The notes beneath the pieces are model-generated. The model was not told the origin of the DNA. It was given only the letters and a program-made list of their open reading frames with translations, and did not search any database. 64,000 bases of DNA from contig NC_049985.1 in assembly GCF_000003815.2 (NCBI RefSeq), forward strand, positions 1,081,863-1,145,862, given 5' to 3'. A program made the translations under genes and the position numbers. Below, piece after piece: positions 1 through 10,118 of this stretch (positions are counted from its first letter, which is position 1; each line of letters begins with the position of its first letter). Source of the stretch: Branchiostoma floridae. Lineage: Eukaryota; Chordata; Leptocardii; Amphioxiformes; Branchiostomatidae.

Positions 1-167
1 AATATTTCATGGAGGTACGTGGTCCCCGAACTCCAGTTATACATAAAAAGTCGCTAGTATGTCGAGCTTAGTTCAGCGGTATGTTAAGTTTGATCGTAAC
101 TTTGTAATACGCATGAAATAAATTCTAACTAGAGTTCGGGGACCTCATACCTCCATGAAATATTTAT
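1..167. repeat. MITE-like palindromic element, copy 1
   Basis: The two ends are inverted copies of each other: a segment containing CATGGAGGTA followed by GGTCCCCGAACTC at the left is repeated as its reverse complement at about 127-165, giving arms of roughly 36 bp around a ~95-bp centre. The same element occurs in reverse orientation at 1591-1761, and its central sequence recurs in the gene flanks (for example near 60665). No coding capacity. Probably a non-autonomous DNA element; the window edge may cut its left end. Confidence 0.6.
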
Positions 168-179
168 TGCTTTTTTGTG

Positions 180-850
180 GATGGTATGTATGTATATTTT
201 CTGTTATGTGTCTCTGTCTGTGTAGATGATTACTCAAGAACGGCTGGATGGATTGGTTTCATACTTGTTGTGTTGGTGGGGTGTGATGAAAGCTCGAATC
301 GATGAGATCTTGGGAGCCGTATCTGTCGTTATAATCGATGTAATAATATCAGACATCACCCCTATATTTGAGATATATTGGTACAGGCATCGTGCTGTAT
401 GTGTTTGTTAATGGGCTTAGCTGCAAGCAGATAGTGAGGTGACAGCTGTTTGGGGAACCCCCAGTAGTTTTATTTATGTCTGCTTAGGACTGTTTGAAAT
501 ATTTGTAACAGTTGGCACAGTAGTTACCTCCATGAAATGTCATGGAGGTTATATTTTCTGTTATGTGTCTCTGTCTGTGTACAAGATTACTCAAGAACGG
601 CTGGATGGATTGGTTTCATACTTGTTGTGTTGTTGGGCTGTGATAAAAGCTCGAATCGATGTGATTTTGGGCGCCGTATCTGTCGTTATAATCGATATAA
701 TAATATCAGAAATCCCCCCTATATCTGCAATATATTGGAACAGGCATCGTGCTTTAAGTGTTTGTTAATGGGCTTAGCTCCAAGCAGATAGTGAGGTGAT
801 TTGTATGACAGATGTTTGGGGAACCCCGAGTTTTTTAAATATGATAATTA
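180..850. repeat. Two degenerate copies of a ~360-bp repeat unit
   Basis: A segment beginning TACTCAAGAACGGCTGGATG and ending near TTTGGGGAACCCC is present at about 226-460 and again at about 585-830. Related units lie in the opposite orientation at 6830-7640, so the two sets form a large inverted arrangement around the SINE and LINE. The short open frames here are parts of the repeat and have no recognisable domain. Confidence 0.55.
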
Positions 851-1374
851 GTTTTATTTATGTCTGCTTAGGATATCATGGAGATGTGAAGAGTAAGTAT
901 AATTGTAAGAAGTTGAGGTACATTTAACGGTAATGCTTAACAGGTGTGGATGTCTCACATACTGTACTGCTGATTTGAGTGACATGGTGATTAAAATGCC
1001 ATTAGGTCCTCTCATCTTAGATGGGATGGGTGTCAGAAGTTTTATGGGCGATACAGATGTTCTGAGTTCGTTACGATAAGGGACAGTTGTTAGTTGTCTC
1101 TTTCGTATCCAATGGTACTTGTTTTTTAGCAGACGGGGTTGGCGCCAAGTATTCATCTTACAATTGATGTAGGGCTATCAGAGGAAAGTGTGCATCTCAT
1201 TTTTGTACAGGTGTGAACAGCTGATGTTATGACATATTGGTGAAAAATCAAATCACCATCTGACTAAAGTTGGTCACATCCCTTCTTCTTTCTGAGTTCC
1301 CCAACTTCCTCCCACCATACCGCTCTGAGGCACATAGTCGAACCTCAATAATGCTGACAACCTTAGACAGTTTA
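851..1374. other. No recognisable feature
   Basis: About 520 bp of AT-rich sequence without a supportable gene. A 100-codon antisense frame at 854-1156 has no domain signature and is treated as chance. Confidence 0.4.
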
Positions 1375-1976
1375 AATGCCAAACATCAAGCTTAAGGAAC
1401 ACCACGCTACCACATGCCGTCGACCTCTTAAACGCACATTACACAATTAAGTGTCACATTTTAAGAATTACTAATCAGATGGACATCCTCTGTGTCATTA
1501 AATAAATACACCACTACTTTCACATAACATTTATAACCATTACTCTCAAATACAACCGACCATAAACATACATACCATCCACAAAAAAGCAATAAATATT
1601 TCATGGAGGTATGAGGTCCCCGAACTCTAGTTTGAATTTATTTCATGTGTATTACAAAGTTAAGATCAAACTTAACTTACCGCTGAACTAAGCTCGACAT
1701 ACTAGCGACTTTTTATGTATAACTAGAGTTCGGGGACCACATACCTCCATGAAATATTTATTGCTTTTTGTGGATGTTATGTATGTTGATGGTCGGTTGT
1801 ATTTGAGAGTAATGGATATTACTGTTATGGGAGAGAACTGTTTTTTTATTTAAAGACAAAAACAATGTCCATCTGATTAGGAAATATAAATATGTGACAC
1901 TTGAAAGTGTAATGTGAGTTTGATAGATCGACGCCATATGGTAGCGTGGTGTTCTTGAAATGTCCATCAACCAATA
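1375..1976. repeat. Fold-back element with ~230-bp inverted arms
   Basis: The sequence at about 1378-1610 is repeated as an imperfect reverse complement at about 1742-1975. Shared blocks include AGGAACACCACGCTACCA, AATCAGATGGACAT and CTCAAATACAACCGACCAT. The centre (1591-1761) is an inverted copy of the MITE seen at 1-167. The unit could form a long snap-back hairpin. It encodes nothing. It is most likely a fold-back or MITE-type transposon, or a MITE inserted into a relative. Confidence 0.6.
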
Positions 1977-2320
1977 CCCACATATAGGTTACGGGGACAA
2001 GTTTATGCCAGATATATAATAATCTAAGTACATATCAACACAACATCAGCGTAACGCCACGTGGAGCACGAAACATCTAACAGCACAAACGAAGTATAAC
2101 ACAACAGGTCCCCAAAGGCACAAGTGGATAAATACAAAGTTCATTATCATATTCAAATTGTCCAGGATCGGCAAACAGTTCCTCTAAGGAGTAACTGTTA
2201 CAGATACCCTAACCATTTGCTATATGACGTCAACTGTTCAGATAAGGTAATATCAAACACATCCACATAATCGATATGTAATAAAACCGAGTACATACTA
2301 ACAAATAGTATATAGTTTGT
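1977..2320. other. Non-coding; contains a repeat shared with 6690-6800
   Basis: No gene is visible. About 2038-2160 matches 6690-6810 in the same orientation (shared block ACATCTAACAGCACAAA), so related copies lie on both sides of the SINE/LINE insertion. Confidence 0.5.
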
Positions 2321-2579
2321 GGGGCCGCGTAGCACAGTGGTAGTGTATTCGGCCCGTGACCGAGAGGTCGCCGGTTCGAATCCGCCTGTCGTGTTGCCGG
2401 TCTTGTGCCCTTGGGAAAGGCACTTTGTACACGACTTTCCTCACTTTACTCAAGTGAAAAATGAGTCGTCCCTCGGATAGGACGTTAAATGGAGGTCCCG
2501 TGTATGGGGAGAGTCACACCCCATGCACGTTAAAGAACCCCCACACGTGCGATGGTGCGGTGTGGTGGCGCAAACCCTT
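2321..2579 (+). mobile_element. tRNA-derived SINE, left part (split by a LINE)
   Basis: The head at 2321-2391 looks like a tRNA promoter region: an A-box-like TAGCACAGTGG and a B box GGTTCGAATCC at 2373-2383. It is followed by a SINE body containing TTGTGCCCTTGGGAAAGGCA, which also occurs in the SINE at 25348-25840. The body breaks at TGGCGCAAACCCTT (2566-2579), where a LINE is inserted, and resumes at 6434. It is a retroposed element rather than a working tRNA gene, because the sequence continues as a SINE with no tRNA 3' end. Confidence 0.7.
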
Positions 2580-5500
2580 TTTTTTTTTTTTTTATTATTC
2601 AACATAAAAGCAGACAGGACAAAGTGACACTGCACTCAAGTTAAAAAACTTATTTTAACAGTGCCACTTAACATACATTTGAATACATGAATACAGATAT
2701 AACAACATTAGAAAACAATAATTGAACAAACTAATCGACTAACATCGTGTGTGCACAAAACACCCCTACCCACCCCATGTACAAAGTACACAATTCAATG
2801 ATGTATAAATGTAGTAAATTCTACATAGCATGAAATATGACAATATGACTAAAAACGCTGAGTTAGATCAATGAACTTTTGAGTGAATAACATAAGCTTG
2901 GAATTGATTTCAGCATTGAATGTAGGCGAACCTCTAAGAACTATAGAAAGTTTCAGATTGTCGGAAATGGTGTCAAAATCAAGCAAGTGGTCAGTTAAAT
3001 TAGATATATTGTTTAAAAGAACCGTTCTATGTTTATCAAACAAAGGGCAATCAAATAAATAGTGATAAATAGTTTCGGATTGGCACCCACAGACACATGA
3101 TGGGCTTGGAACCAAACCTCGTTTGAAAAGAGAATGATTAAGTCCGTAGGTACCAATGCGAAATCGAGCGAGAAGGGCGCAGGTGTATCGGGGCCCGGAC
3201 GAGAAGTGTAAAGGACTATTGGGCCGAACTAGTTTGGTAAGGTAACTACGAAACATTGGATATCTCAGACAGCGAACGCTGGAGTCTAGTTCGTTCCAGT
3301 GACTTACGCAATACGGGACAAAGGATTTACTAAGTCTATTAGTTGAATACCTTGAAAGTCTAAAATTAAATTTGTTTCTTAAGTTATAAGAGGTTGTTTG
3401 AGTTATTTCGCGGGGAAGCAACTCAAGGAGATAGTTCCGTGTTAGGCCGTTGACAATCTTATAGAACAACAATAAACGGTGGTTATGTCGTCTGCTGGAG
3501 AGCGACTCCCACCCCAATTCCTCACATACATTGGAATAAGAAGACCCTTTAATGGCTCCTGACACTACTATGGAACATTGGTATTGAATTCTCTCTAAAA
3601 GGGAGGATTGTTCTGCTGAACAGCCATGCCAAACTACGTCTGCATATTCCAGACTAGGACGGATAAAAGACTTGTATATAGTTTGTAAAACATGGCGGGG
3701 AAGTTTGAACTTAAGACATTTAAAAACATTAACCCTCTTCGAAACATTACTACATATATTGTTCAAGTGGTTGTTCCAAGACATATCAGAAGTTAAGATA
3801 GTACCAATGTGTTTATGAGATGAGACACTAACAATTTCGGCAGTTCCAAGAAAAAGTGGAGGGTGGTATTGAGGACTCTTTTTAGTGGTAAAACACATTT
3901 CTTCTGTCTTGGAAGGATTTAAATCCATCAACCATGTGTTTGACCATGCCAAAATTTTGGATAAATCGGAATTAAGCCTGTGTGCAGACGTGTATGGATT
4001 TTCAACAATCTCCAACAAAGAACTGTCATCTGCGAATAAAAAAGGAAGGGAATCTAATTCGTTTACAATGTCATTAATATATATGATGAAAAGAAGTGGG
4101 CCTAACACGGAACCTTGTGGGACACCGGCACCGATCTCTCTCCAAGGAGAAGCTTGACCATCAAGAACTACTCTTTGCAGTCTTTCCGATAAATAACTAG
4201 AAAACCAGTTCAATAAAGGACCTTCAATACCGTATTGTTGGAGTTTAAAAATAAGACCGGTGTGCCATACCTTGTCGAAAGCTCTAGAGAAATCTAAAAA
4301 AACTGCACGTACCTCTTTTCCTTTGTCAAGTGCTTCTAGAATTAAGTTACATATGTAAACGAGCTGACAAGTTGTAGAGTCATTTTTCATAAATCCAGAT
4401 TGGAAAGTGTACAATAAGTCATTGGAAATTAGGTGATTATAAACATGTTTATATACAATTTTCTCCAGGATTTTTGACAAAGATGGCAGCAGCGAAACAG
4501 GACGGTAATTTGTTTTGTCACGAGAGTCACCTTTTTTAAAGATTGGAATAACATTTGCTTTTTTCCATACATTAGGGAAGATACCATGGGACAAAGACAA
4601 ATTAAAAACATACGCTAATTTATCAGAAATAAAGGGTGCTATCAACTTAAGAAAACGATTATCGATGTCATCATAGCCATGAGCCTTTGAGGACTCTAAG
4701 CAACCGATAAGCATTTCAACCTCATCAGACGTAGTTGAAATGTATGTTGATTTCTCACTGGTGAGAAAGGTCAGATCAGGAAGGGCGGCATTGGATGTGT
4801 CTATTGTTGACTGAGAAGCAAAGAAGTCATTGAAAATGCAAGCTTTTTCATACGAGTCAACAATGGATACTAAGCCATTCAATAGCGGAGGTATGGTGCT
4901 GAAAGAATTACGTTTATAAAACTTTTTAACAATATGCCACCATTTCTTGGGGGCTGTTGAGGGGTTTGAAAGAGATTGAGCCAAACGAGATTCATAGTCA
5001 AACTTGGCCTTGGAGATTTTGTTGGTCAATTTGTTACGAATGTTTCGATATGCAATCCAATCAGCAGAAAAATTAGATTTTTTAGCTTTTTTATGAAACT
5101 TATCTCGTAAGTGCATTAATTTCCTGATGTTGGATGACATCCAGGGTTTGTCATTAGGTTTGATAGTTATAGTCTTATGAGGAATGCAGCTATATTTTGC
5201 CTCTAGAATAAGTTGTACAAGCTTACTAGTTGCTTCATCAACTGTTCCGCATCCGTATATATCAAACCACTTGGGATCTGACAGGAAGAAAGTAAGAGAA
5301 TCATTATCGATATTACTAAAGTCCCAAAAAGTTCGAGAATACGGTTTTGGAACAGAGACAAGAAAACTCATGTAACCAATAATAGGAGAGTGGTGACAAT
5401 TGGACAGGGGGGATAAAACAGACGTTTTTGTAAAGAACTCAGGTGAATCGGTAAAAATTAAGTCAATCAACGAGGGAGACTGTGAGAGGTCACAGGTCGG

Positions 5501-6419
5501 TTCGGTGATGATCTGTTGAAGATTTACAATCTGAGTAGCTTGGCGTAATTTAGCACCGGCATAATTAACTGGGTCCAGGTGCCACCACTCATTGTGTTTG
5601 GAATTAAAATCACCAGTCACAACAATGGCATCTGGGCGCTCAGAATGCGCCGTACTGACAGAGTCAATGAATTGATCCATGAAGTCATTAGTCATGGAAA
5701 TATTCTGACCAGGTGGACGATAGTAAGTAGCAAACAAAATTTTAAAGATGCCAATCTGGAGTTCCAACCAAACACATTCGGACGAGATAACTTCAAGATC
5801 ATCTCGTCTTTTACAAGGAATAGTATTTGAAATATAAATGAGAACTCCCCCTCCGTGACGATTTCTGTCACGACGGATGGGAGGTTGGAAGCCATCTAAT
5901 GAGATATCATCTGACTCAATGGAATCTCCAAGCCAGGATTCTGTGACAGCAACAATGTCAATATCATAATCAGATACGATCGCCGAGATTTCATCAAGTT
6001 TAGATCCAGCAACAATACTGTTTACATTAACGTGCATGAAAGTCAAACATTTATTGTCTCCCGAGGTCCTCCTAAACCCTTGGGCAGTAGGTAGATTAAC
6101 CATAATCAAAAGTTACATGTATAGTGAAATTTACGATAATTCTGGCTTGGGAAAGGGTAGGTGGGACTGGCACACACATGAGAATATAAACGCACATAAC
6201 AACACAAAATGGCAAACTGTTTCCGGCACAACTGTTAAGAAGAGCCCTAACAAATATACATGACATTCAGGGCCGCCGTTACCAGGCCATCATAAGTTTA
6301 GATAAAGCAGATACTTAACGGAGAAGGAGTCTAGTTGAAGTAGTCCTCAGGTGTTTTGAACTTCTTCCCTCCCGCAACGCAGAGGTACATAGTGACACCA
6401 TCAAGTTTGAACTAAACCC
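2580..6419 (-). mobile_element. Non-LTR retrotransposon (LINE) inserted in a SINE
   Basis: On the minus strand the element has about 310 bp of leader (6110-6419), one long ORF, a ~250-bp 3' UTR and an A-tail, seen as a T-run at about 2578-2597. A 14-bp target-site duplication, TGGCGCAAACCCTT, flanks it at 2566-2579 and 6420-6433, and the SINE sequence continues on both sides. These boundaries show one complete insertion event. A separate ORF1 is not visible, so the copy may be 5'-truncated relative to its family or the family may have one ORF. Confidence 0.85.
2849..6103 (-). CDS. LINE ORF2: endonuclease and reverse transcriptase
   Basis: An open frame of 1084 codons from the first ATG (complement of 6101-6103); a longer frame to 6109 would start at TTG. 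The N-terminal ~230 residues form an exonuclease/endonuclease/phosphatase domain (motifs HVNVNSI, TESWLGD, GGGVLIY, TYYRPPG, TGDFNS, LIDLIFTDS, CHHSPI). The usual SDH near the end reads CHH, so the Asp before the catalytic His is replaced. The central reverse transcriptase has motif A FLDFSRAFDKVWH, motif B GVPQGSVLGPL and motif C FADD. The C-terminus has CVCGCQSETIYHYLFDCP, a Cys/His arrangement common in CR1/Jockey-group elements. It would copy its own RNA by target-primed reverse transcription. No stop or frameshift is present, so the insertion is probably young. The clade is not resolved. Confidence 0.88.
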   Translation of the reverse strand: MVNLPTAQGFRRTSGDNKCLTFMHVNVNSIVAGSKLDEISAIVSDYDIDIVAVTESWLGDSIESDDISLDGFQPPIRRDRNRHGGGVLIYISNTIPCKRRDDLEVISSECVWLELQIGIFKILFATYYRPPGQNISMTNDFMDQFIDSVSTAHSERPDAIVVTGDFNSKHNEWWHLDPVNYAGAKLRQATQIVNLQQIITEPTCDLSQSPSLIDLIFTDSPEFFTKTSVLSPLSNCHHSPIIGYMSFLVSVPKPYSRTFWDFSNIDNDSLTFFLSDPKWFDIYGCGTVDEATSKLVQLILEAKYSCIPHKTITIKPNDKPWMSSNIRKLMHLRDKFHKKAKKSNFSADWIAYRNIRNKLTNKISKAKFDYESRLAQSLSNPSTAPKKWWHIVKKFYKRNSFSTIPPLLNGLVSIVDSYEKACIFNDFFASQSTIDTSNAALPDLTFLTSEKSTYISTTSDEVEMLIGCLESSKAHGYDDIDNRFLKLIAPFISDKLAYVFNLSLSHGIFPNVWKKANVIPIFKKGDSRDKTNYRPVSLLPSLSKILEKIVYKHVYNHLISNDLLYTFQSGFMKNDSTTCQLVYICNLILEALDKGKEVRAVFLDFSRAFDKVWHTGLIFKLQQYGIEGPLLNWFSSYLSERLQRVVLDGQASPWREIGAGVPQGSVLGPLLFIIYINDIVNELDSLPFLFADDSSLLEIVENPYTSAHRLNSDLSKILAWSNTWLMDLNPSKTEEMCFTTKKSPQYHPPLFLGTAEIVSVSSHKHIGTILTSDMSWNNHLNNICSNVSKRVNVFKCLKFKLPRHVLQTIYKSFIRPSLEYADVVWHGCSAEQSSLLERIQYQCSIVVSGAIKGSSYSNVCEELGWESLSSRRHNHRLLLFYKIVNGLTRNYLLELLPREITQTTSYNLRNKFNFRLSRYSTNRLSKSFVPYCVSHWNELDSSVRCLRYPMFRSYLTKLVRPNSPLHFSSGPRYTCALLARFRIGTYGLNHSLFKRGLVPSPSCVCGCQSETIYHYLFDCPLFDKHRTVLLNNISNLTDHLLDFDTISDNLKLSIVLRGSPTFNAEINSKLMLFTQKFIDLTQRF

Positions 6420-6433
6420 TGGCGCAAACCCTT

Positions 6434-6685
6434 CTGTCTGGAGTTGGTGATTCACTTCAAATCACCCGGTTGGAGACCTGGCAAACCTCCATACCGTATC
6501 AGCCACACGGTGATTTACATCATTCACCCGGACGAGAGACCTGGCGCATCCCCGTCTTGTAATTAGCCAGCGAAAGGGTATGTCACCCCGTAAGGGGCGG
6601 TATCACCCCGTCGTGTGTAAGCATGTGCGAACATGTTTACGTTGATCACGTCGACCGATGATGATGTTGATGATGATGACTAACA
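6434..6685 (+). mobile_element. SINE, right part, with GATGAT tail
   Basis: The sequence continues from the SINE interrupted at 2579 and ends in a GATGATGATGTTGATGATG microsatellite tail at about 6658-6680. No coding potential. Confidence 0.55.
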
Positions 6686-6689
6686 AAAC

Positions 6690-7640
6690 TTCAGCGTGAC
6701 GCAAGGTGGACCACATAACATCTAACAGCACAAAAGAAATATAATACAGCATGCCCCTAAACGCACAAGTACATAAATACAATTTATTATCACTTTCAAA
6801 ATTGTCCTGGTTCCCCCAAAAAGATTCTCTACGATATCAACTGTATATCGCAGATATAGGGGTGATTTCTGATATTATTACATCGATTATAGCAACAGAT
6901 AAGGGGCCCAAAATTTAATCACTTCCAGCTATCATCACACCCCACCAACACATCAAGTATGAAACCAATCCACCCAGCCGTTCTTGAGTCGAGGCTATCG
7001 TTTCCCCCAAACAGTTGTTGTCAACTGATCCAAAAAAACATATGTTCATGGCTATCACTGGCGAAAAAAATCACCTCACCATCTGCTTGGAGATAATGCG
7101 ATTAACAAAGAGAGAAACCACGATGCCTGTTCCAATATATTGCAGATATAGGGGTGATTTCTTATATTATTACATCGATTATATCAACAGATAAGGGGCC
7201 CAAAATCTAATCACTTCCAGCTATCATCACACCCCACCGACACATCAAGTATGAAACCAATCCACCCAGCCGTTCTTGAGTCGAGGCTATCGTTTCCCCC
7301 AAACAGTTGCTGTCAACTGATCAAAAAAAAAACATATGTTCATAGCTATCACTGGCGAAACAAATCACCTCACCACCTGCTTGGAGCTAAGCCCATTAAC
7401 AAACACTTAAAGCACGATGCCTGTACCAATATATCTCAGATATAGGGGTGATTTCTGACATTATTACATCGATTATAACGACAGATACGGCTTCCAAAAT
7501 CTCATCGTTTCGAGCTTTTATCACACCCCACCAACACAACAAGTATGAAACCAATCCATCCAGCCGTTCTTGAGTAAACATCTACACAGACAGAGACACC
7601 TAACAGAAAATATAACCTCCATTCCATGACATTTCATGGA
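6690..7640. repeat. Tandem ~290-bp repeat units
   Basis: A unit containing GATATAGGGGTGATTTCT, ATTACATCGATTATA and CCAGCCGTTCTTGAGT starts near 6850, 7140 and 7435, giving about 2.7 copies. The third is related, in inverse orientation, to the units at 226-850. The GGGGTGATTT...ATTACATCGAT motif also occurs at 8217, 8963, 43358, 61960 and 62715, so it belongs to a dispersed family. No gene is supportable. Confidence 0.6.
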
Positions 7641-7649
7641 GGTAATTAC

Positions 7650-9469
7650 TGTGACAGTTGTGTATATGTAGATGTATTTAAGAAGCCATATTGTGTAATA
7701 TGATATCATGTCTGTAATAATAATCAATGGCTTTTATCACCGTGTTGTCCGGAGCCAGTGTTCTATATGTGCAGCTACATGTATGTTGCGAAATACATGT
7801 GGAGGAAAGTTTTGTAGTAGCGTGTTGCAATGTGTATATTCTGGTTTTTGGTCTTCCTATGTGACACCAGTACTATAAGAACATACTGATCTGATCTTAT
7901 GGATGACATTCTCTGGACACCCCAAAACTGATGCGAACGTGCTTGAAAGCTAACATACCTATCACTTCCAAATTTAAAACACAGTCCTGTACGCATCAAC
8001 AGCAAAATCAGCGTCTTAATCGAACGACACCAAATGAAAACACCCACACAGCTTCATAATGGATACCTGAGACACAAACCATTGTAAAAAGTGGGGCAGC
8101 GACAGCTGTGAACAGCTGACAACACGCCATGCACATAACCCCATATCTGCTTGCAGATAAGTAATTAACAAACCACATGGCCTATAGGTCAGCTGTTCCA
8201 CAATACTAGGGAAATAGGGGTGATTTTTCAAATTATTACATCGATAATAAAAACGGCTGCCGCGAAAAAAACAACAACGTGCTTCATCGTCCATGTGCAG
8301 AGGACATGCCAAACTACATACGAATGCGACAACGGGAACATACTGATACAGATGCGAACGCGCGTTACATTGACAAAACCAGTCTCTGTGTGTATGGCAA
8401 AGGCATAATCCACATTCATGAAAATACCCATTCCGTCTCTGTTACCTTCGGTAAGCCAGACGAGTAGTGACCACGAACCCACCAAAACATACTCAAACTA
8501 TGTCGTATATAACGCACACGCTCCTCCGAGTCCAAAAATATAAACAACACCAATTATTTGCTACAGTTTTTTTTTCACACCGACAATGGCCTATCCCCTT
8601 CGATCCCTGGTGCAAAATATAATCCCCCTCCATGAACATACCCTTTTTGTCCCTGCTAATTCCCCCTTACTTTCGATGTTGCGGTCACAAAACACTACAA
8701 CAGCAGATGTCGAATGAACACACACGTTCCTACCCGTCAGAAAAAAAGCGTGGCCACCCCACCCATATAGTAGTGACAAAGCACCATCAATGCACACAGT
8801 GCATACATAGATCGCGAAGAGCGCAAATCAACCCAAGTACGAGATGGCAAAGCTGTCGTCATACGCCGACGAAGACAACATCTGCTTGACGATATCCAAT
8901 TACCGCAAGGCTTAAGGCGCGATCATAACGAAGACCTGAACCACTATACCGGACGGCGTAGGGGTGAAAACTGAAATTATTACATCCATGATAAAAACAG
9001 CTACCACGACAAAAAAAGAACGTGCATCATTTCGCAACGGAGTACAGACGACATGCCAAACCACATACGATTGCGGCAAATGGAACATAGAGATATAGGT
9101 GCGAACGCTCAACACATAAACCGTTCACAAGACTCTGTCGCTGGAGGTTACCCTCCAGTCACAGAGTAACAATAGATTATAATTTTCATTAGGACGTACA
9201 TGTAGGTCTTGTTTTAGAAGGCGATGTTGTAACAAAAGTGGGCCTATCAAATGGCTACTCCCAGTCAAGGTTATATTGGACGTTAAAACATACCCACCCC
9301 ATAGCATTTGGAAGGGAAATCTACTGTGACACAAACAGGTGATATTCGCTTGCTTTTGTTCAACATTGTCATGCGTCACAAAGTAGGACTGAAATCTGGA
9401 TAGCCCTTCAGAACGTGACAGTTTGCAGAAAAGCACACTCAACCACTTCTGTTGGTAGAAGGTAAAAGA
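7650..9469. repeat. Orphan copy of the array-unit 3' flank
   Basis: This stretch matches 60780-63231 (flank of gene E) and in part 42430-43720 (flank of gene C) over long blocks, for example TGTTGTCCGGAGCCAGTGTT, GATCTTATGGATGACATTCT and CTCTGTCGCTGGAGGTTAC. In the other copies the sequence follows an NTase-TPR gene. Here no gene body lies to its left. It lacks the insertion found at 42591-42785 and 60992-61206. The short ORFs on both strands are shared non-coding repeat sequence. Confidence 0.65.
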
Positions 9470-9474
9470 AATAG

Positions 9475-10113
9475 TGTAATCGCCAACTTACAGTTTTTGA
9501 ATTTGCCGCCTTTAGTTTTAGATTAACATAATTTAGTTCCCGCCAAATAGTCGCAACACTATAAAGGGAGCCAAGGTCGGGAAGTGGGGCAGTAGGAAGC
9601 CCGCGCAGAAGGAAGACAGAGGGCAGAAAAGGCCTGGAGACCAACTCTAGGAAAATTGGGCCTGGTGGAGATCAACCCCAGGAAACTTAGGCCTGGAGAT
9701 TATTTCTCCAGGAAATTTAGGCTTGGAGACAAGTGTACTTCAAGAAGAAGAAGAAGAAGAAGGCATCAGAGGACAGTCAGCCAGTGGCCGGGAGACCAGA
9801 CTAAGTTTTACGATTAAGAGCTCACCTCGGAATATACAAGAACTGAGAAGAATCACAGGACACAGGGATTCACTGAGGACACAACAAGGGACCCACTGAA
9901 GAAGATTCAGACAAGGGGATAGAACCAGAACTTTCCAGTTTAGTTGGCGGCCTTTGTACAACTACTAACACTGCTAGATTAAACCGTCAAAACGTAAGTC
10001 TGCGAGTGCGTGTCCTCTCTCTCAAGACTCCTCAGCAAAGACAAGGTGAGTTCAGTCAAAACATTCTCTAGACCCCGACCCTGGCTGAAGCGCTGAGAGT
10101 CAGCGCGCTTACA
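9475..10113. mobile_element. Solo LTR with 5-bp target-site duplication
   Basis: The insert starts TG and ends CA and is flanked by AATAG at 9470-9474 and 10114-10118. The paralogous flank at 63232-63236 has a single AATAG and no insert, so that copy is the empty site. Inside is a TATA box (TATAAAG at 9560-9566) and a (GAA)n tract near 9750. A 639-bp element with TG...CA ends and a 5-bp duplication fits an LTR of a retrotransposon, probably Gypsy-like, left after LTR-LTR recombination. No internal retroviral genes are present. Confidence 0.8.
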
Positions 10114-10118
10114 AATAG

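Noticed and set aside
2321-2391. tRNA gene
   Set aside because: A and B boxes are present, but the sequence runs on into a SINE body shared with other loci, so it is a SINE head.
8016-9442. Several 60-105-codon antisense frames before gene A and their copies at 61759-63136
   Set aside because: They sit in shared flank repeat sequence, change length and frame between copies, and show no domain.
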